Below are positions 1 through 14,564 of a stretch of 64,000 nucleotides of DNA, in pieces. This stretch comes from Artemisia argyi (Eukaryota; Streptophyta; Magnoliopsida; Asterales; Asteraceae): contig CM060686.1 of assembly GCA_030686995.1 (NCBI GenBank), positions 69,716,319-69,780,318 on the forward strand, in the 5' to 3' direction. The notes beneath the pieces were generated by a model. The model made no database searches. It saw nothing but the letters and a program-made list of their open reading frames with translations, and was not told where the DNA came from. The translations under genes were made by a program, and so were the position numbers. Position 1 is the stretch's first letter. Every line of letters begins with the position of its first letter.

Positions 1-94
1 TGCAAAGTTAAGAAAAATACTTGCATAATCAACCAAAATCAATTTCAAGTGATACGAAAACAGAAACCGTGCAAATAAACATATTTCTTCTTAC

Positions 95-2453
95 CGACAG
101 TGATGTTCCATCAGAAGCAGGATGAGCAAGAATGAAGACACGGTCTATAAGAACTATCACGGGCTCTTTGCCAAGACCTTTCCAGGGAACCTGTAGTTCG
201 CGTCAAAGAATTATAAACTGACAGTGATGACCTACGTATTCAGTCCATACGGTATAACAAAATCATAGCATCAACCCCAGAACAACACATGTTACAGATC
301 CTCAATAACACTCGTTAAACTAAGGATGCAAATGCAAGATTGCGCTAAATAGGTAATGTCTAGCAAGTGATCTGGTATTGTAAATTGTGATAATAATAGA
401 GGGCAATGATGGAAAGTCCAGAAAGTAACTGTAATCATTTGCTAATATTAGGTATTATTTCAGCTCTATTTGATGTATTTTAGATTCATTCTTAGGGCTA
501 TATTTACTATAAAAATAGGGTTTGCGATCCCAGAGTAGGAAGTTCATTGAAGTTCTTAGGAACGTTTCCTTCTCATCTCCATATCTCTTTCTTCTTCTTT
601 TTTGTTCCCATTCTGCCAACACTAGGTTTACATCATTCTGCACCTCTAACCTTATCTCCTAAAGGGAAGTCACACCAGTAGCAACATACTAGTGGCATGA
701 ATCTTTGAATTTAATCAACCCACATGTCCTGATTCCTGCCCCTGCTATTCCTCATATTATTTCCCTTACCTTATCTGAATATTGAACTGATAAAGAAAAA
801 CAATAGATGCTGGGAGAACCTGCTTGTCTAGAAGAGATGGAGCAGCACAAAAGCCACAGCCACGATAAAAACACATATTCAGATGAATTTGAGGGGCATA
901 CTATTTCGGTATTTCCTACAGGTTCTATGAACGATACTAGCTAGAAACTTTACCCCAATATAGTAAACGAAAAAATCACGATATGCAGAGCAAAACAAGT
1001 ACAACAGAAAGATTGATATCAAACCAGAGTAGTAAAAACAAATTGGAGTTGAAAAGGAGCAGAAGTTGAAAACCAAGTCAGCAACTAAAGTATAAGGAGA
1101 TACCTTCAATGTTATGGTACCAACAAAACCAGCTTTTACCGTAACAGGAAGCTGTAATGAATTTAGTGCCTCTGCCTTTAATTTCAAGTCTTTAAGTACC
1201 ACATCACCTGAGATATAACTGGCTTTTAGAACAGGATCACAAACAATTAACTGCGGATAAAATATAAATAGATACCACGCCAACTATGCTAAAACTTAGG
1301 TACAGACATCAACACAAGGACTAAAAGTTCAAACAAAATACTAAATTCATCATCCTCCATCCTTCAGCATTTCTAAGGAAACGCCCAACCATGATGACAC
1401 AGTGCAAGAACGAGGCGGACCTTAGTTGCTTTGTACTTAACGGAATTGTAAAGTTATTATATTAACTACACTCGAAATGTTGGTCAAAAGAGACCACAAT
1501 GTGTTAGATGTTATATATTACACGAATAACAGTAGTTTTTCATACACAATTGTTATTGGTACTTCAGAATATAGAAATGTGGACAATGAGAACCGAGACG
1601 TTATAACATGAGCGTGATAGCCTGAAAATCAGTAAACTCTTAATAAAAGTATACGATTACAGAAATCAATAACCAACCTTTCCAAACACTGATTCTCAAG
1701 GCCTCTGCAGAAAGTCCATGAACATATTCACCCAAATATCTTCGAAGCAAATGCAATACCTAAAAGCATAAAGTTGTCAAAAAAAAAATCCACATCAACT
1801 CCCGTAATCTACTTAGGTACAAAACTACAAACTTTGAACTACTAGATCTCATGGCATACAAAGACGACGTGCATGTACAAATAAATGTTCAGGTAACTGC
1901 ACAGCAGAATCACGTCACCATCTTAAGACTACTACCAGTGAGTGATAGTGAACTACGAGACCTATTCTACTCCAACCAACCGGATGGACCAATAATAAGC
2001 TACTAACATGTCAACCAATCATAAAACAGTCGTTAACTGCTAATAGGTCAACTAAAGCTGTGAACGCATTCTAGTCAGGCATATCATTTGTTAACTGCTA
2101 ACAGGTCAACCAATCACTAAACACTTTAAAATATACTAAAAACGACTTGTCACGTCACATCACATCACCCCGCCCCAACCCCAACCTACGTATGATTCCT
2201 ATATCTTCAACTTGCATCCAAAGCTTAACAAACACGCGACCGACTTCATACTCGCAGCGCATTCTAAAGCGTCTAATCTATTCGACATTGAAAGTAACTA
2301 CTCACTACAGTTTAAGCAACCAACCTAAAATCATCAGATAATGAAAATCAAAAGTCAAAGCACTTAAATCATTATATAAAATATCATCATCATCACTCCA
2401 AATTGAAAAAATAAATAAATAAATATATAAAACCATACGTGTGCTTCGAACAT
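95..2453 (-). CDS. VPS13-like protein, N-terminal exons (partial gene)
   Basis: Four coding exons assemble on the minus strand with matching phases: 2439-2453 (ATG, codes MFEAH), 1678-1759, 1104-1207 and 95-190. Every intron reads GT...AG. The spliced product is about 99 residues and contains stretches such as VLHLLRRYLGEYVHGLSAEA, GDVVLKDLKLKAEALNSLQL and VPWKGLGKEPVIVLIDRVF. This is the chorein N-terminal region that begins VPS13/SHRUBBY-type bridge-like lipid-transfer proteins, which in other eukaryotes act at membrane contact sites. The family is several thousand residues long, so nearly all of the gene lies beyond the left edge. Exon 1 codes only five residues. The exon 2/3 junction splits a Gly codon; the other junctions are in phase 0. 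No stop or frameshift is seen, so this is probably a live host gene, and the only clear one here. Family assignment is by recognition; the exon structure is read directly. Confidence 0.9.
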
Positions 2454-4724
<2,271 letters not shown>

Positions 4725-5776
4725 TGGTGTGTGTTTATTCACACACATTTTCCTGTCCATTTTAAGACTAAAACAGACACAGACTAACCATAAATGCCAA
4801 AGATATTGTGTTTTTGTGTTTGTGATCGTGCAGGAACGGATAATTCAGAAATTGGCATAAATCATGCCAAAAAGGACAAAAACGAGCACGAGTTTGGAAA
4901 TCAAAGCCGGGGAAGCAAATTATCATTTTTGAGCTCAGAATGTCAAAACACACCTTGAAGAATCACCAAATGCCAAAAATAGTCCTTGGAGCAAAAGTTT
5001 ACAAAATTGGCAGAAATGGTCCCTCAAGTTTGAAATTTGACAGAAATGGCCCTTAATCATTGGATTTTGGAAGAAAAAGTCAACACTGGTCCTTGAAGTT
5101 CACAAGTTGTCAAGTTTGGTCCCTGGGTGAAAAGTTTGAAGAAGTTACAAGTTTAGTCCCCGAAGTTTCAGATTTAGCAGATTTAGTCCCTGGGATTAAA
5201 ATTATCATCAAAGGTCCTTGTACTATTCATACTTGGCAATTTCAGCCCTTATGATGCCTTGGAATAAATTACAACTCAGGCCCCTCAAATTTGTAGCTTT
5301 TACAAAATTGGTCCTTGTTGTTATTACTACAAACCAAACGGATCCAAAGTTATTATTGCACCAAATCCAATCCACCAACACAACACCAAGCCTGATCCAC
5401 CCATACCCTTTGATCCAGTCATAATCCTGAGCCCAAACCAACCAAGCCCAATACCCCTTTCCTTTTTATAATAAAACGCAGGGTCAAACGACCCTTTGAC
5501 CACTCCTTCCCTCCCACCTCCTCACCACTTGACCTGCAAAAACATCACATCCCACCACCCCCACTAGCAATTCCATCATCACCATCCCACACCCATATCT
5601 ACCTAACATCACCTCTACAATTAATGCCACCCCCTATTGATATTTACAGAGCAATTTGCAAAAATCTTTTTGGCGCCAGAAATACGTGGAGGGCTGGGAT
5701 TGCATTTCAGACTTCCAATTGCTATCAAGAGTGATGGGATTTGATCAGAGAGATGCAAGGAACCCTAATTGGGGCT

Positions 5777-5783
5777 TATAAAA
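5777..5783 (+). promoter_or_regulatory. TATA box of solo LTR S2
   Basis: TATAAAA within 'gggcttataaaagg', about 1.05 kb from the LTR start, followed by a purine-rich segment. Its place corresponds to the TATAAATA box in the N LTRs, so it is the likely U3/R boundary signal. Confidence 0.6.
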
Positions 5784-6351
5784 GGAAGAAGAAGGATAGA
5801 AGCTTATATGTAGCTTAATTAGTTAAAAGTAGTGTCGTATTTAGTGTAATCTTCAAATTAGTTGTAATCTTTTTGCTTTAAAAGCTTGTAGTCATATTTC
5901 CTGAGTATTTTATAACTCATTTCAATCAATCAAATTCAAGTTTTCTGGTTCAATTCTCATAATTGCATTTTTACTTTGAATTTTCAAAATTAAGTTATAG
6001 TGTTCATATATGTTATTCTGGACTCAATAGCTCATATAAGCTCCCGGTATAGCTTATAAAAGCTATTAGAAACCTTAAAAAAAATAGTTTAGCTCATAAA
6101 AATCAAAAATACAAAAAAAATCAGAAAAATCAAAAGAAAAATAAAAAAATTACAGGTTGAAGATGATGATGGCTGGAGGAGGGTAAATTCTGGATGGCCT
6201 TGGGCTAGTGGCTTGTGGAAGCCTATAGGATTGGTAAATTTGTTCATGGTGTAAGCTTGGATTGCACATTGTAAGCCCTTTGTTCAAATTTTCCATTTCA
6301 CTGTTCATCTGCTTATTAACTGCTTATTGGTGCTTATTTATGCTCATTCAT

Positions 6352-8112
6352 GGTGTCACACCTTCCCATCGTGTTGGAAAACAGCATAAGGAAGTTGAGT
6401 TTGAAAAAATCATCAACTTTATTCGCATTAACCAACTCTCTAGCAATATCACTATTACGAATGTCTTTAAAAGATTTGGGATAAAACTGATCAACCCAAG
6501 CTTTGACAAAATCATCTTTAACAGATCTTTGCTCAAACGAAAATAACGGAGTACCACCAAGCGGAATCCCTAACATATCATGAATTAATTCTGGAGTGAC
6601 ATGGATCGACAAACCATTCAACAAATTCAACTTATTAGTGGCTATATCAAAATTTGCAGCCACAAACCTACCCAACCTTGAAGGAAGTTGATCAATGAAA
6701 ATTCTAAGAAATGATTTAAAACCTATTTCATGAAGAAACCGTTCCATGTTAACTTTTGATTGACGGATAGAAGAAAACAGAGAACAAGGAGCATTCCTTA
6801 CCCTAAGAGTTGGAAATTTAGCAACATACTCTAACTGTTGTTGTTCCTCTACTGACAACAACATTCTATCATTTCCCAATTTTTTAAGCTTCCTAACATT
6901 AGCTTTATCATCACCTTCAAAATCATTTTCCTCTTTCTTCTTTTTACATTTTGGTTTCTTAACTTCCATTTTCGACTTTCGCACAACCCCTTCGTCTTCA
7001 GAATCAGAAACCTCATCAATAATGCCCTTCAATTTCTTAAGCATAAGCTTAAGAGAATCGGCATCGTCAACATCACCCGTCAAAAGCTTTTTAAGCAATT
7101 TATTAGTATTCATATCACTTTCATCAGTAACATTCTTTCTCTTGAGCCTTTTATTACCACTCTTAACATTCTTCATCAAACTAACACCTTCATCACAAGA
7201 ATCCGAATTAACTTCATCAGCATCACGTTTATTCACCTTCTTATGCTTCAACTTCTTAGACAACTTAGGTTCACCACTATACTCTTTATCCGACAACTTC
7301 CTTTTTCGTTTAGATAAAGACTTCTCAACATCACGTTTCGGCATTTCCTTCAACACTTCTGCCTTCAACACATTAGCAGCCTTAGACTTCTTCACATCAA
7401 CAATTGCCTTATCCTTAGACTTCTTCACATCTGCAGCCTTAGACTTCTCGGCCCTAGACTTCTGCACATCCCTAATAACCTTAACCTTAACTCTCTCATC
7501 AGTCAACTTATCATTCACCTTATCACCAGCCTTCAACACATCACGAGCCCTAGACTTCTGCACATCCCTAATAACCTTATCCTTAACTCTCTCATCAGTC
7601 AACTTATCATTCACCTTATCACCAGCCTTCAACACATCACTAGCCCTAGACTTCTGCACATCCCTAATCACCCTATCCTTAACTCTCTCGTCAGTCAACT
7701 TATCATTCACACCAACAACCTTAGACTTGGCCGAAATAACATCAACCACCTTATCATTCGGAACAACAGACTCGGGATTAGCCTTAGACTTATCAACACT
7801 TACAACACTTGTATTACCCTTAGGATCTGTCTTCGAATTAGACTTATCAACACTTGTATTAGCAAGCGCAAAAGACACCGGAAGAGGCATAAGGGTACTT
7901 GTATTAGGAAGCGCATAAGACAACGGAAGAGGCATACGGATACTCGCATCATTCCGCTTAGAGTAAACAGGGGGATTAGACTTTTCTAGGAAATTCTTCC
8001 GAGTCACCCGAAAAGGAGAACCGGATGGAGAACTAGACTGAACACCAGCAACTGAACTAACCGGCGGCTGTATAACAGAAGCACCTAACAAAACAAAAAC
8101 ATAAAAACACAT
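6352..8112 (-). pseudogene. Ulp1-transposon-type ORF, N-terminal part, nested in S2
   Basis: A 592-codon open frame. Residues 1-100 are Ser/Pro-rich and of low complexity, with a duplicated MPLPxSxALxNTS motif. Residues about 100-400 are Lys/Asp/Ser-rich and include tandem 32-residue repeats. Residues about 440-575 form a folded-looking domain with FLHEIGFKSFLRIFIDQLP and HDMLGIPLGG. This last domain is typical of the region that precedes the Ulp1-like cysteine-protease domain in plant DNA transposons. The protease domain is absent: the frame ends 'MNEHK' as it runs into GCTTATT-rich LTR sequence near 6350. The right limit of the insert is uncertain, somewhere between 8112 and about 8340. I found neither terminal repeats nor a TSD, so fragment capture and insertion followed by truncation are both possible. 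The frame is undamaged over its length. Confidence 0.6.
7451..7710 (-). repeat. 96-bp coding tandem repeat, 2.7 copies
   Basis: Units begin at 7451, 7547 and 7643, each 96 bp apart and so in frame; the third is cut to 68 bp. They encode the 32-residue unit containing NDKLTDERVK and VIRDVQKSRA in the Ulp1-type ORF. The copies differ by only a few bases, so the expansion is recent relative to the ORF. Confidence 0.9.
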
Positions 8113-10975
8113 AAATTATAGAGTAAACAAAAAAGAATCATATGTTATAAGAAAATACACATATTCTAATAAAATAAACATACAAAATCACATACAGAAT
8201 CACATACATAATCACATGTGATTGATTCATGAACACCACAATCTAGTTAATACCACCACCACAATAAGCTAAAGTCCCAAATAAAGTAAATCACATGTGA
8301 TTTAGACAGAAGTCACTTGTGATTTGCACAACAATCAAAAGTATGACTGATGCGCAAATTGTAACTGGATCAGGGGAGATGTAGGTCCAATCAGTTCATT
8401 TGGAGGTTAAATTCAGGCAAGTATATAAGTTTCTAAACTTGAAAATTCTTTTGATTATGAACAATTAGCTACCAATTCACTCAGAAAACCAATTTTTAAC
8501 AATTAGCTACCAATTGCACTTGTGATCTTTAAGCTTATTGGATCATAATAAGTGGTTTAGAAGCAATCTCAAAGTCCTAGACATCCATATGTCCTAAAAA
8601 CCAAAAATCAAAAGTAAACTCAGGTTGTTTGGATTTGTTTGATACTCTGTATTCAACACTGTTTTTGTTGTTGTTCTTAGTTCATTTAAGTCACATTAGG
8701 TCTCATTAGGTCATAACAACCATAAAAACCAGGCCTTGTGTGATAAAAAGTCAACATCACTTTTAATCTCACCATAAGTAGTCATTGTGAGGATTTAGGA
8801 TCTCAAATCCTTCATATCTGCTCATAAGTAGTTGGAATAGCTTAATTTAGTTTCATTTTAACTTAAAACATCATTTTTAGTCATTAGATTAAGCTCAAAG
8901 TTCATTTAGATCAACTTTAGTTCATAACTCAAAAAGTCAAATTTCAAAGTACTGTCAGAAAACCATTTTTTCAAGGATTTTTCCTGAATTTTGTGTTCAC
9001 AATTAAGCCTCAAGCTTTTTACCAGTTAAAGTGTATCAGCGTAACTTTCAAAATCCACCATTGGCTTATTTTTAAGATTTTTTCTGTGCAAGTGCTTAAT
9101 TTAGGCTGCAGGGAGTGAACCCTCCCCTGCACCAGGGCCTTTGCCCAATCTTCCTTGGCTTATTATGGCTTAACCATTGGGCCCCAGACCTCAAGTCTTG
9201 GCTTTTTAGATAGCTTTTCAGTCCTCAAGGCTTATTTTTTGATCCATGTTTCTTAGACCATAGCTTATTCAACCCCACAAGATTACATTGATCACAACAA
9301 GTATACTGAGTCATCAGTATAAAACCACCATTTTCATAGGGTCATATCTTGTTAATTAGTGGGCCCCACTTAGTGATCCTTGGCTTTTTGGAAAGATCAT
9401 AAGCTCATCTTTAAGGTTCAGGGCTTATTTGCTTCTTTCTAACTTATTTGATAGGGCTACATATAGCTTTAGTTTGTCTCATTCCTTGAGCTATACTGAG
9501 TCACTTAGTATTGAGCCCAAGTTCATAGACCTACCAAGTGCTTATTTGGAATCCATAAGCCCTGTTTATTGGCTTATTTGAAAGTTCACCAGTCCATCTT
9601 GAAGGTTCAAGCCTTATTTTGGACTCCTGACCCCCCTAGTGGACCCCACAGAGGACTGAAAGTCCTTGATTTTGGCCCTTTGGCTTGTGTATTTTTGTGG
9701 AGCGCTTATTTGATACCTCTGGATTATTACCTATGCTTATTCCACTATTTTCAGCTTATTTGTATGTCATTTAGTTGTTTGTAGCTTATTTATCATCTTG
9801 CAGCTTATTGGTAGCTTTTTGCATCAAAAATCAACTTTTCAAGCTTATTATGACTTCTGTCTTATATTTTGGTTTTCATACTGCTTATTAATAAGCTCCA
9901 ATAAAAGTGTCTTTACAAACTTGCATATTTTCAGTAATAAAATAGCTTTGTAAAAGAAAAACCAGAAAAAGACAAATTTAAAAATAGTGATAGCTTCTAT
10001 TTAAGTTATTTGGCTTATTGCTCAGCTTTTTAAAAAAGCAATTCTCATTTTTATAATTTTCCTAAGTTTCTATTATATTAAAATAGTTTAAGAAAAAATT
10101 TCATAATTTTCTGAGTTAATTTAGTATTTATCATAATTAATTTAAGTTTAATTAGATTTAATTAAAAAAAAACCAAAAATTAATTTTCCTTCTGCTTATT
10201 TATAAGAAAAGTAGTGTTTTATATTTTTTCTAGCTTTTATAATTAATAAAGTATTTTTAGAAAAAAATTCAGAATTTTCACTGTTCATTTAGTATTTTTA
10301 ATAATTAAATTAGTTAAAATAGATTTTAATTAATAAATAAGTAAATAATTAGTAAATCAGTTTAAATATAATTTTTATAAATTTTTTATAATTTTTTAGG
10401 ATTCCTGTGATGGTTAATTAGTTTTGTAAAAATTCATATTTTTCTAAGTCACTTTATTATTTTTCTTAAATTTAAATTTGATATAAATAAGTTTTTATTA
10501 ATTATTAAATAGTTTAAAATAGTTTTTAATTAATAATAAATAATAAAATAATCAAAAATAATAATTTTCTTTTTAATTAAATTTTCTTTTAATATTAAGT
10601 TTGTAAAAGTTTTATTTTCACCCCCTGTAGTTTTAATTTGTTCATATTTCACCTTTTTATCTGTTTGTAATCATATATGATTTTTAATTTGGTTTACGTT
10701 TTTATAAATCTGTAGTCTTGTGATTATTAATATTGCTTTATTATCTTAATATCAAGCAATCAGTAGTGTAATAAAATCCAAATCATTATTTGTTACTATT
10801 CCCAAATCACTGATTATCGTAAACGTTTTCCAAACACAATTTCAATCTCGTTGGGACTTAACGACCTGATGATTTCCCTGTACTTCCACGGATTTTATAT
10901 CTTGCACTCTCTCCCATACTGCTTGACTTGTTGACCATTCCCGGTTAATTTGTAAGGATGGTTTGGGAGGAGTCA

Positions 10976-11217
10976 CATTTCTATGTCATAGTAGGTATAT
11001 AAGGCTATTGGTTTGATCCTAAGTCCAGAGGCAAAAGGTATAGATACGAAACTCCTATCGGCTCCTGAATCAAACAGTACTCTAATTAAGTGAAGGTTTA
11101 AGAGAAACTTACCCATGACTATGCTCGAATCTTGTTGGTCATTCCTATCCCTCAACATATAAGCTCTTCCCTAGGCACCATTAGTATTTTTCTTTAGACA
11201 TCTATTTGCATAGTGTC
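10976..11217 (-). pseudogene. Element G: protease N-terminal part and linker
   Basis: The minus-strand frame contains LFDSGADRSF, the D-S/T-G active-site region of a gypsy retropepsin-like protease, followed by SGLRIKPIAL and YDIEM. It is cut on its downstream side by S2 (TSD cattt) and on its upstream side by S1 (TSD gtgtc). It is therefore a 242-bp island of G between two later solo LTRs. The frame continues directly into the 4351-4724 segment when S2 is removed. Confidence 0.85.
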
Positions 11218-11484
11218 TGTAATACTCCGTAAAATCCCAGGTCATTTATTAATGCTAATTATCGACACTACTCTAAACTAAGCCATTTTTGCGGGCTAAT
11301 TTGAAATTTTATATGAGACACTGTTTGTTTTAACACCCGATTGTTTTGATCACCGTTTGTTTGACACCCGATTATGTTTTGTCACCTGATTTTCACCCGA
11401 ATGTCACTCTTAGATATCACCCAGTGAGGTTAAGCACCGGCAACTCCCACTTGCGACCCAACACCCTATTTGGACACCGAGATA

Positions 11485-11489
<5 letters not shown>

Positions 11490-11569
<80 letters not shown>
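11490..11569. repeat. (AT)n microsatellite in S1
   Basis: About 80 bp of uninterrupted AT repeat. Confidence 0.95.
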
Positions 11570-11570
<1 letters not shown>

Positions 11571-12312
11571 CGATATGTATATATTAATTATTACAAATTT
11601 ATTATCACTAAGTATATATGAGTATATATATACGTATGACGACACCGTTTATATATTTATGGTTTTCACGAACCGACACCGACACCGAAATTAAATTCAC
11701 AATTTTACTAATCACCGACACCCCGTCTTATTTGGGCCGAGCACAAACCACAAGCCCACACGGTTTCTTTCTTTCTTTGATTCACTTGGGCCGAACACTC
11801 TCACAAGCCCACATGTTCTTTTTTTTTTCCTTTGATTCGTTGGGCCAAGATTACCACAAAGCCCGTTTGTTGTGTTTTCTTCTTCTGCGTAGTATGTCAC
11901 CAGAAACAGAAACCAACTCCCTTGCCTTCTCAATATTTACACACGTTTTATTCTACCTTGTTCCCTATTCATACGACACAAACAAGCAAGCTTCCATTGA
12001 CATTGTATCATGCGACAAGGAGCACCTCTTTGAAGCCGTCAAACCTTTGGTTAACAATGTTACACACTAAGAACCTTTAACCACTAGACTATATGTTCCT
12101 TAAACCACTAGCATAACCTTAAACAAATCCAATTAGTACACACATGCCTAATACTTTTGCTAAATCTCTAGCGTTGACATGAATTGTAGCCCCCAAACCC
12201 TTACCATCGACTTGACAACACTCAAGAAGCCAAGACAACAATGTCGAGAGTGACATGACCGCTCGGAGGGTGTTGTGTCCTAAGGAAACATTCGAACCAC
12301 TCAAACCATACT

Positions 12313-12320
12313 ATATAAGC
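12313..12320 (+). promoter_or_regulatory. TATA box of solo LTR S1
   Basis: TATATAAG in 'catactatataagccac', about 1.1 kb into the LTR. It is the best core-promoter match in S1 and lies in the LTR's own orientation. Confidence 0.45.
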
Positions 12321-13390
12321 CACATTAAATGCAATTTATCTCACACTTCCAAGTTTCACAAGAATCTCATATCACAAACTCTCTTTTCTTCTTTGCTTAC
12401 TAACGAGAGGGTCGGACACACAAGTGAGGTTTTGGGTTAAGAACTACTTGGGTAACTAATCATTGGAACGAGGGTCACGCACGCAAGGTTTTTGGGTTTT
12501 GAAACGAGTTGGGTAACTCTTGAGGGTAAAGGATCGTTTGAACGAAGGGACACCACGTTTGCTAAGTTCTCGTTGCTCACATCACACGACATCCTCACCA
12601 CCCTAGTTGGTGTTGTAAGTTGATCACTTCCCTTTTCATTTTCTACTTTACTCGTAACATGCACATCACATACACACGACACGCACCATTTATTTTACAT
12701 TCGTTGCACTTATAGTATATATGTACACACCTCGACACCTTTAGGAAAGGGCTCACCATCTCATTTTTATACGTACAACATACATATGTTATTCGACCCA
12801 CTGATTCTTTGGCTCACCCTTAATCGAACTAATGAAACATGCATAAGGAACGCAACGTTATTATACGAAAACTAAGCCTAAATCAAATCTATATCGAGCA
12901 CTATTTTTAAACAAACTAAACCCACCTTGGGCCTGATTTTGGGCTAACGAGCCCATGACCTTCTTAAAAGGAAATTTCGGTTTAATATTTTGGAGATAGC
13001 GAGAGGTACAAAAACGAGTTTAAAGAATTTTTGTAAGTTATAATCACTGCTTTCATTGTACCAAAGAGTTTATTCTTTTTAAACTTAAAACAAGGATCAT
13101 TTTTGCAAAAAGTTGTCGTTAAGGGACTAAAACCGTCAAAACCACAAACTTACGAACTAGTTTTGACAATATCGATTTCTAACAAGAAGTTGAGGGTAGA
13201 AAATGTATTTTCCAAAAGTTTGGGTAATAAAGTGTAAAAGTACAAAAAGGACTAAAATGTAATTATTTTGACCAAAGGGTAAAAAGTGTAACTTTAATAA
13301 AGTTAAGGGTTAAATATGACAAAAGTATTTTATAATTAATTATTTTGTATAATTTGATTTTATATAAATATGTATATATATTTTGGTAAC

Positions 13391-13394
<4 letters not shown>

Positions 13395-13471
<77 letters not shown>
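13395..13471. repeat. Second (AT)n microsatellite in S1
   Basis: About 77 bp of AT repeat. The near-identical flanks 'aacttta' and 'taacttta' suggest it may form a cruciform-prone palindrome. Confidence 0.93.
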
Positions 13472-13472
<1 letters not shown>

Positions 13473-14564
13473 CTTTACCAAAAATATTTAATTATAAATA
13501 TTTTTGAACAACATTATTTTCACAAACGAGTTAATATTTATCGAACACCGGTTCGTAACACGTTACAAATAACTATGTGAAGTTATTTTAGAATATATTA
13601 AGACACCCGAACGGATATCACCGTGCACGTGACATATCACATGTCATTTACGAAACGAATCTAAAACACCGATTACAATGTATTATTTAGGTCGCAAGTC
13701 GGAGGAATTTCATTGCTAGTCATAGCAATACACCATTGAGCACCGTTGTGATTACGCACCTTTCAGGTGAGTTCATGGTCCCACATTTTTAATTGTTTTT
13801 AAACTCCGTGGGGAGATACATGCTATAAATCGAACACAATTATTTTTCTGTATGCTGTTATCACCTGATATTGCCTAAGTTGACACCTGTGCTACAAGTC
13901 CCTCATATCACGAACCTTAATCACTTGCGAGTGAGCGCCAATATAGTTGATAGATCTATTGGAATGGCAGCCCGCCTCTGTCAAGGTGATCACTTGGCAG
14001 GAGGTGTGCTATATTCGAGGTATTATGGAAATTTGGCACATTTCCTGTCACCGAGGGCCCCTTGTCATTTACATCCGCTGTGGTGTAGATGATTGTTATT
14101 ATCTTTATGATATGTCAAATCAATGTTAAGGCTTGCGTTTCGTGAGGCTTAGGAGCAATATTACACCCGTTTAGTCAAGACCTGTCTATCTTGGCTTGTT
14201 TATTTCAAATGCTTGGCTTGTGTTCATACTATTACTATTTAAACTACTATGGATTCACTCAACCTTTGTGTTGACTTTTTAAGCATGTTTTTCTCAGGAA
14301 ATTAGCAAGCATGGCGGCACGGAGCTGGCAAAAGGGCACATGACCTCCCTTTTGATTTCAATAATTATATCATTCCTTACAAACTCATCATTTCTTTTGC
14401 GAAACAATTAACATTTTGGAAAAATGTTTGTAACTCTGAATATTTGAGTTTCATGGAATGATATTGACTATCTTTTGAATTGTTTTCTATGAGTATGACT
14501 GTGTACTAAACTGTAATGACCCCGATTAGACTTCCGCTGCTTATCAAATTTTTGGGGTGTTACA

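Larger units (their letters stand above)
4725..10975 (+). mobile_element. S2: 6.25-kb solo LTR inside G, with TSD cattt
   Basis: The unit starts TGGTGTGTG and ends GAGTCA, and is flanked by the direct 5-bp repeat cattt (4720-4724 and 10976-10980). Removing it with one TSD copy puts the protease frame of G back in register, which fixes the insertion point to the base. The two ends resemble the two ends of a single N-type LTR: a start hairpin, a block of 'ggtccct / aaatttg' phrases (about 4960-5330), a TATA box at 5777, a long GCTTATT-rich tract, and an end (about 10840-10960) resembling N's 'gtcgggacataacgacc' end. No PBS, PPT or second LTR is seen. I therefore read it as a solo LTR left by LTR-LTR recombination, enlarged by the Ulp1-type fragment at 6352-8112. 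Confidence 0.8.
11218..14564 (+). mobile_element. S1: 3.35-kb gypsy solo LTR inside G, with TSD gtgtc
   Basis: It starts TGTAATACTCC and ends GGGGTGTTACA, the usual ends of long gypsy LTRs, and is flanked by gtgtc at 11213-11217 and 14565-14569. There is no second LTR, PBS or coding domain, so it is a solo LTR. It has interrupted a CCHC zinc-knuckle codon series of G's gag: the Cys/His spacing C-x2-C-x4-H-x4-C continues across the two flanks. Inside are two long (AT)n tracts and a TATA box at 12313. The ORFs seen inside it have no recognisable domain and are not annotated. Confidence 0.87.

Noticed and set aside
7022..7918. 298-codon plus-strand ORF rich in Ser/Leu/Thr
   Set aside because: It is the exact antisense of the Lys/Asp-rich repeats in the Ulp1-type ORF. 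Its composition is the complement of that low-complexity sequence, with no promoter or domain.
11346..11694. ORFs with long Tyr-Ile repeats
   Set aside because: They only read through the (AT)n microsatellite; the same happens at 18968-19213.
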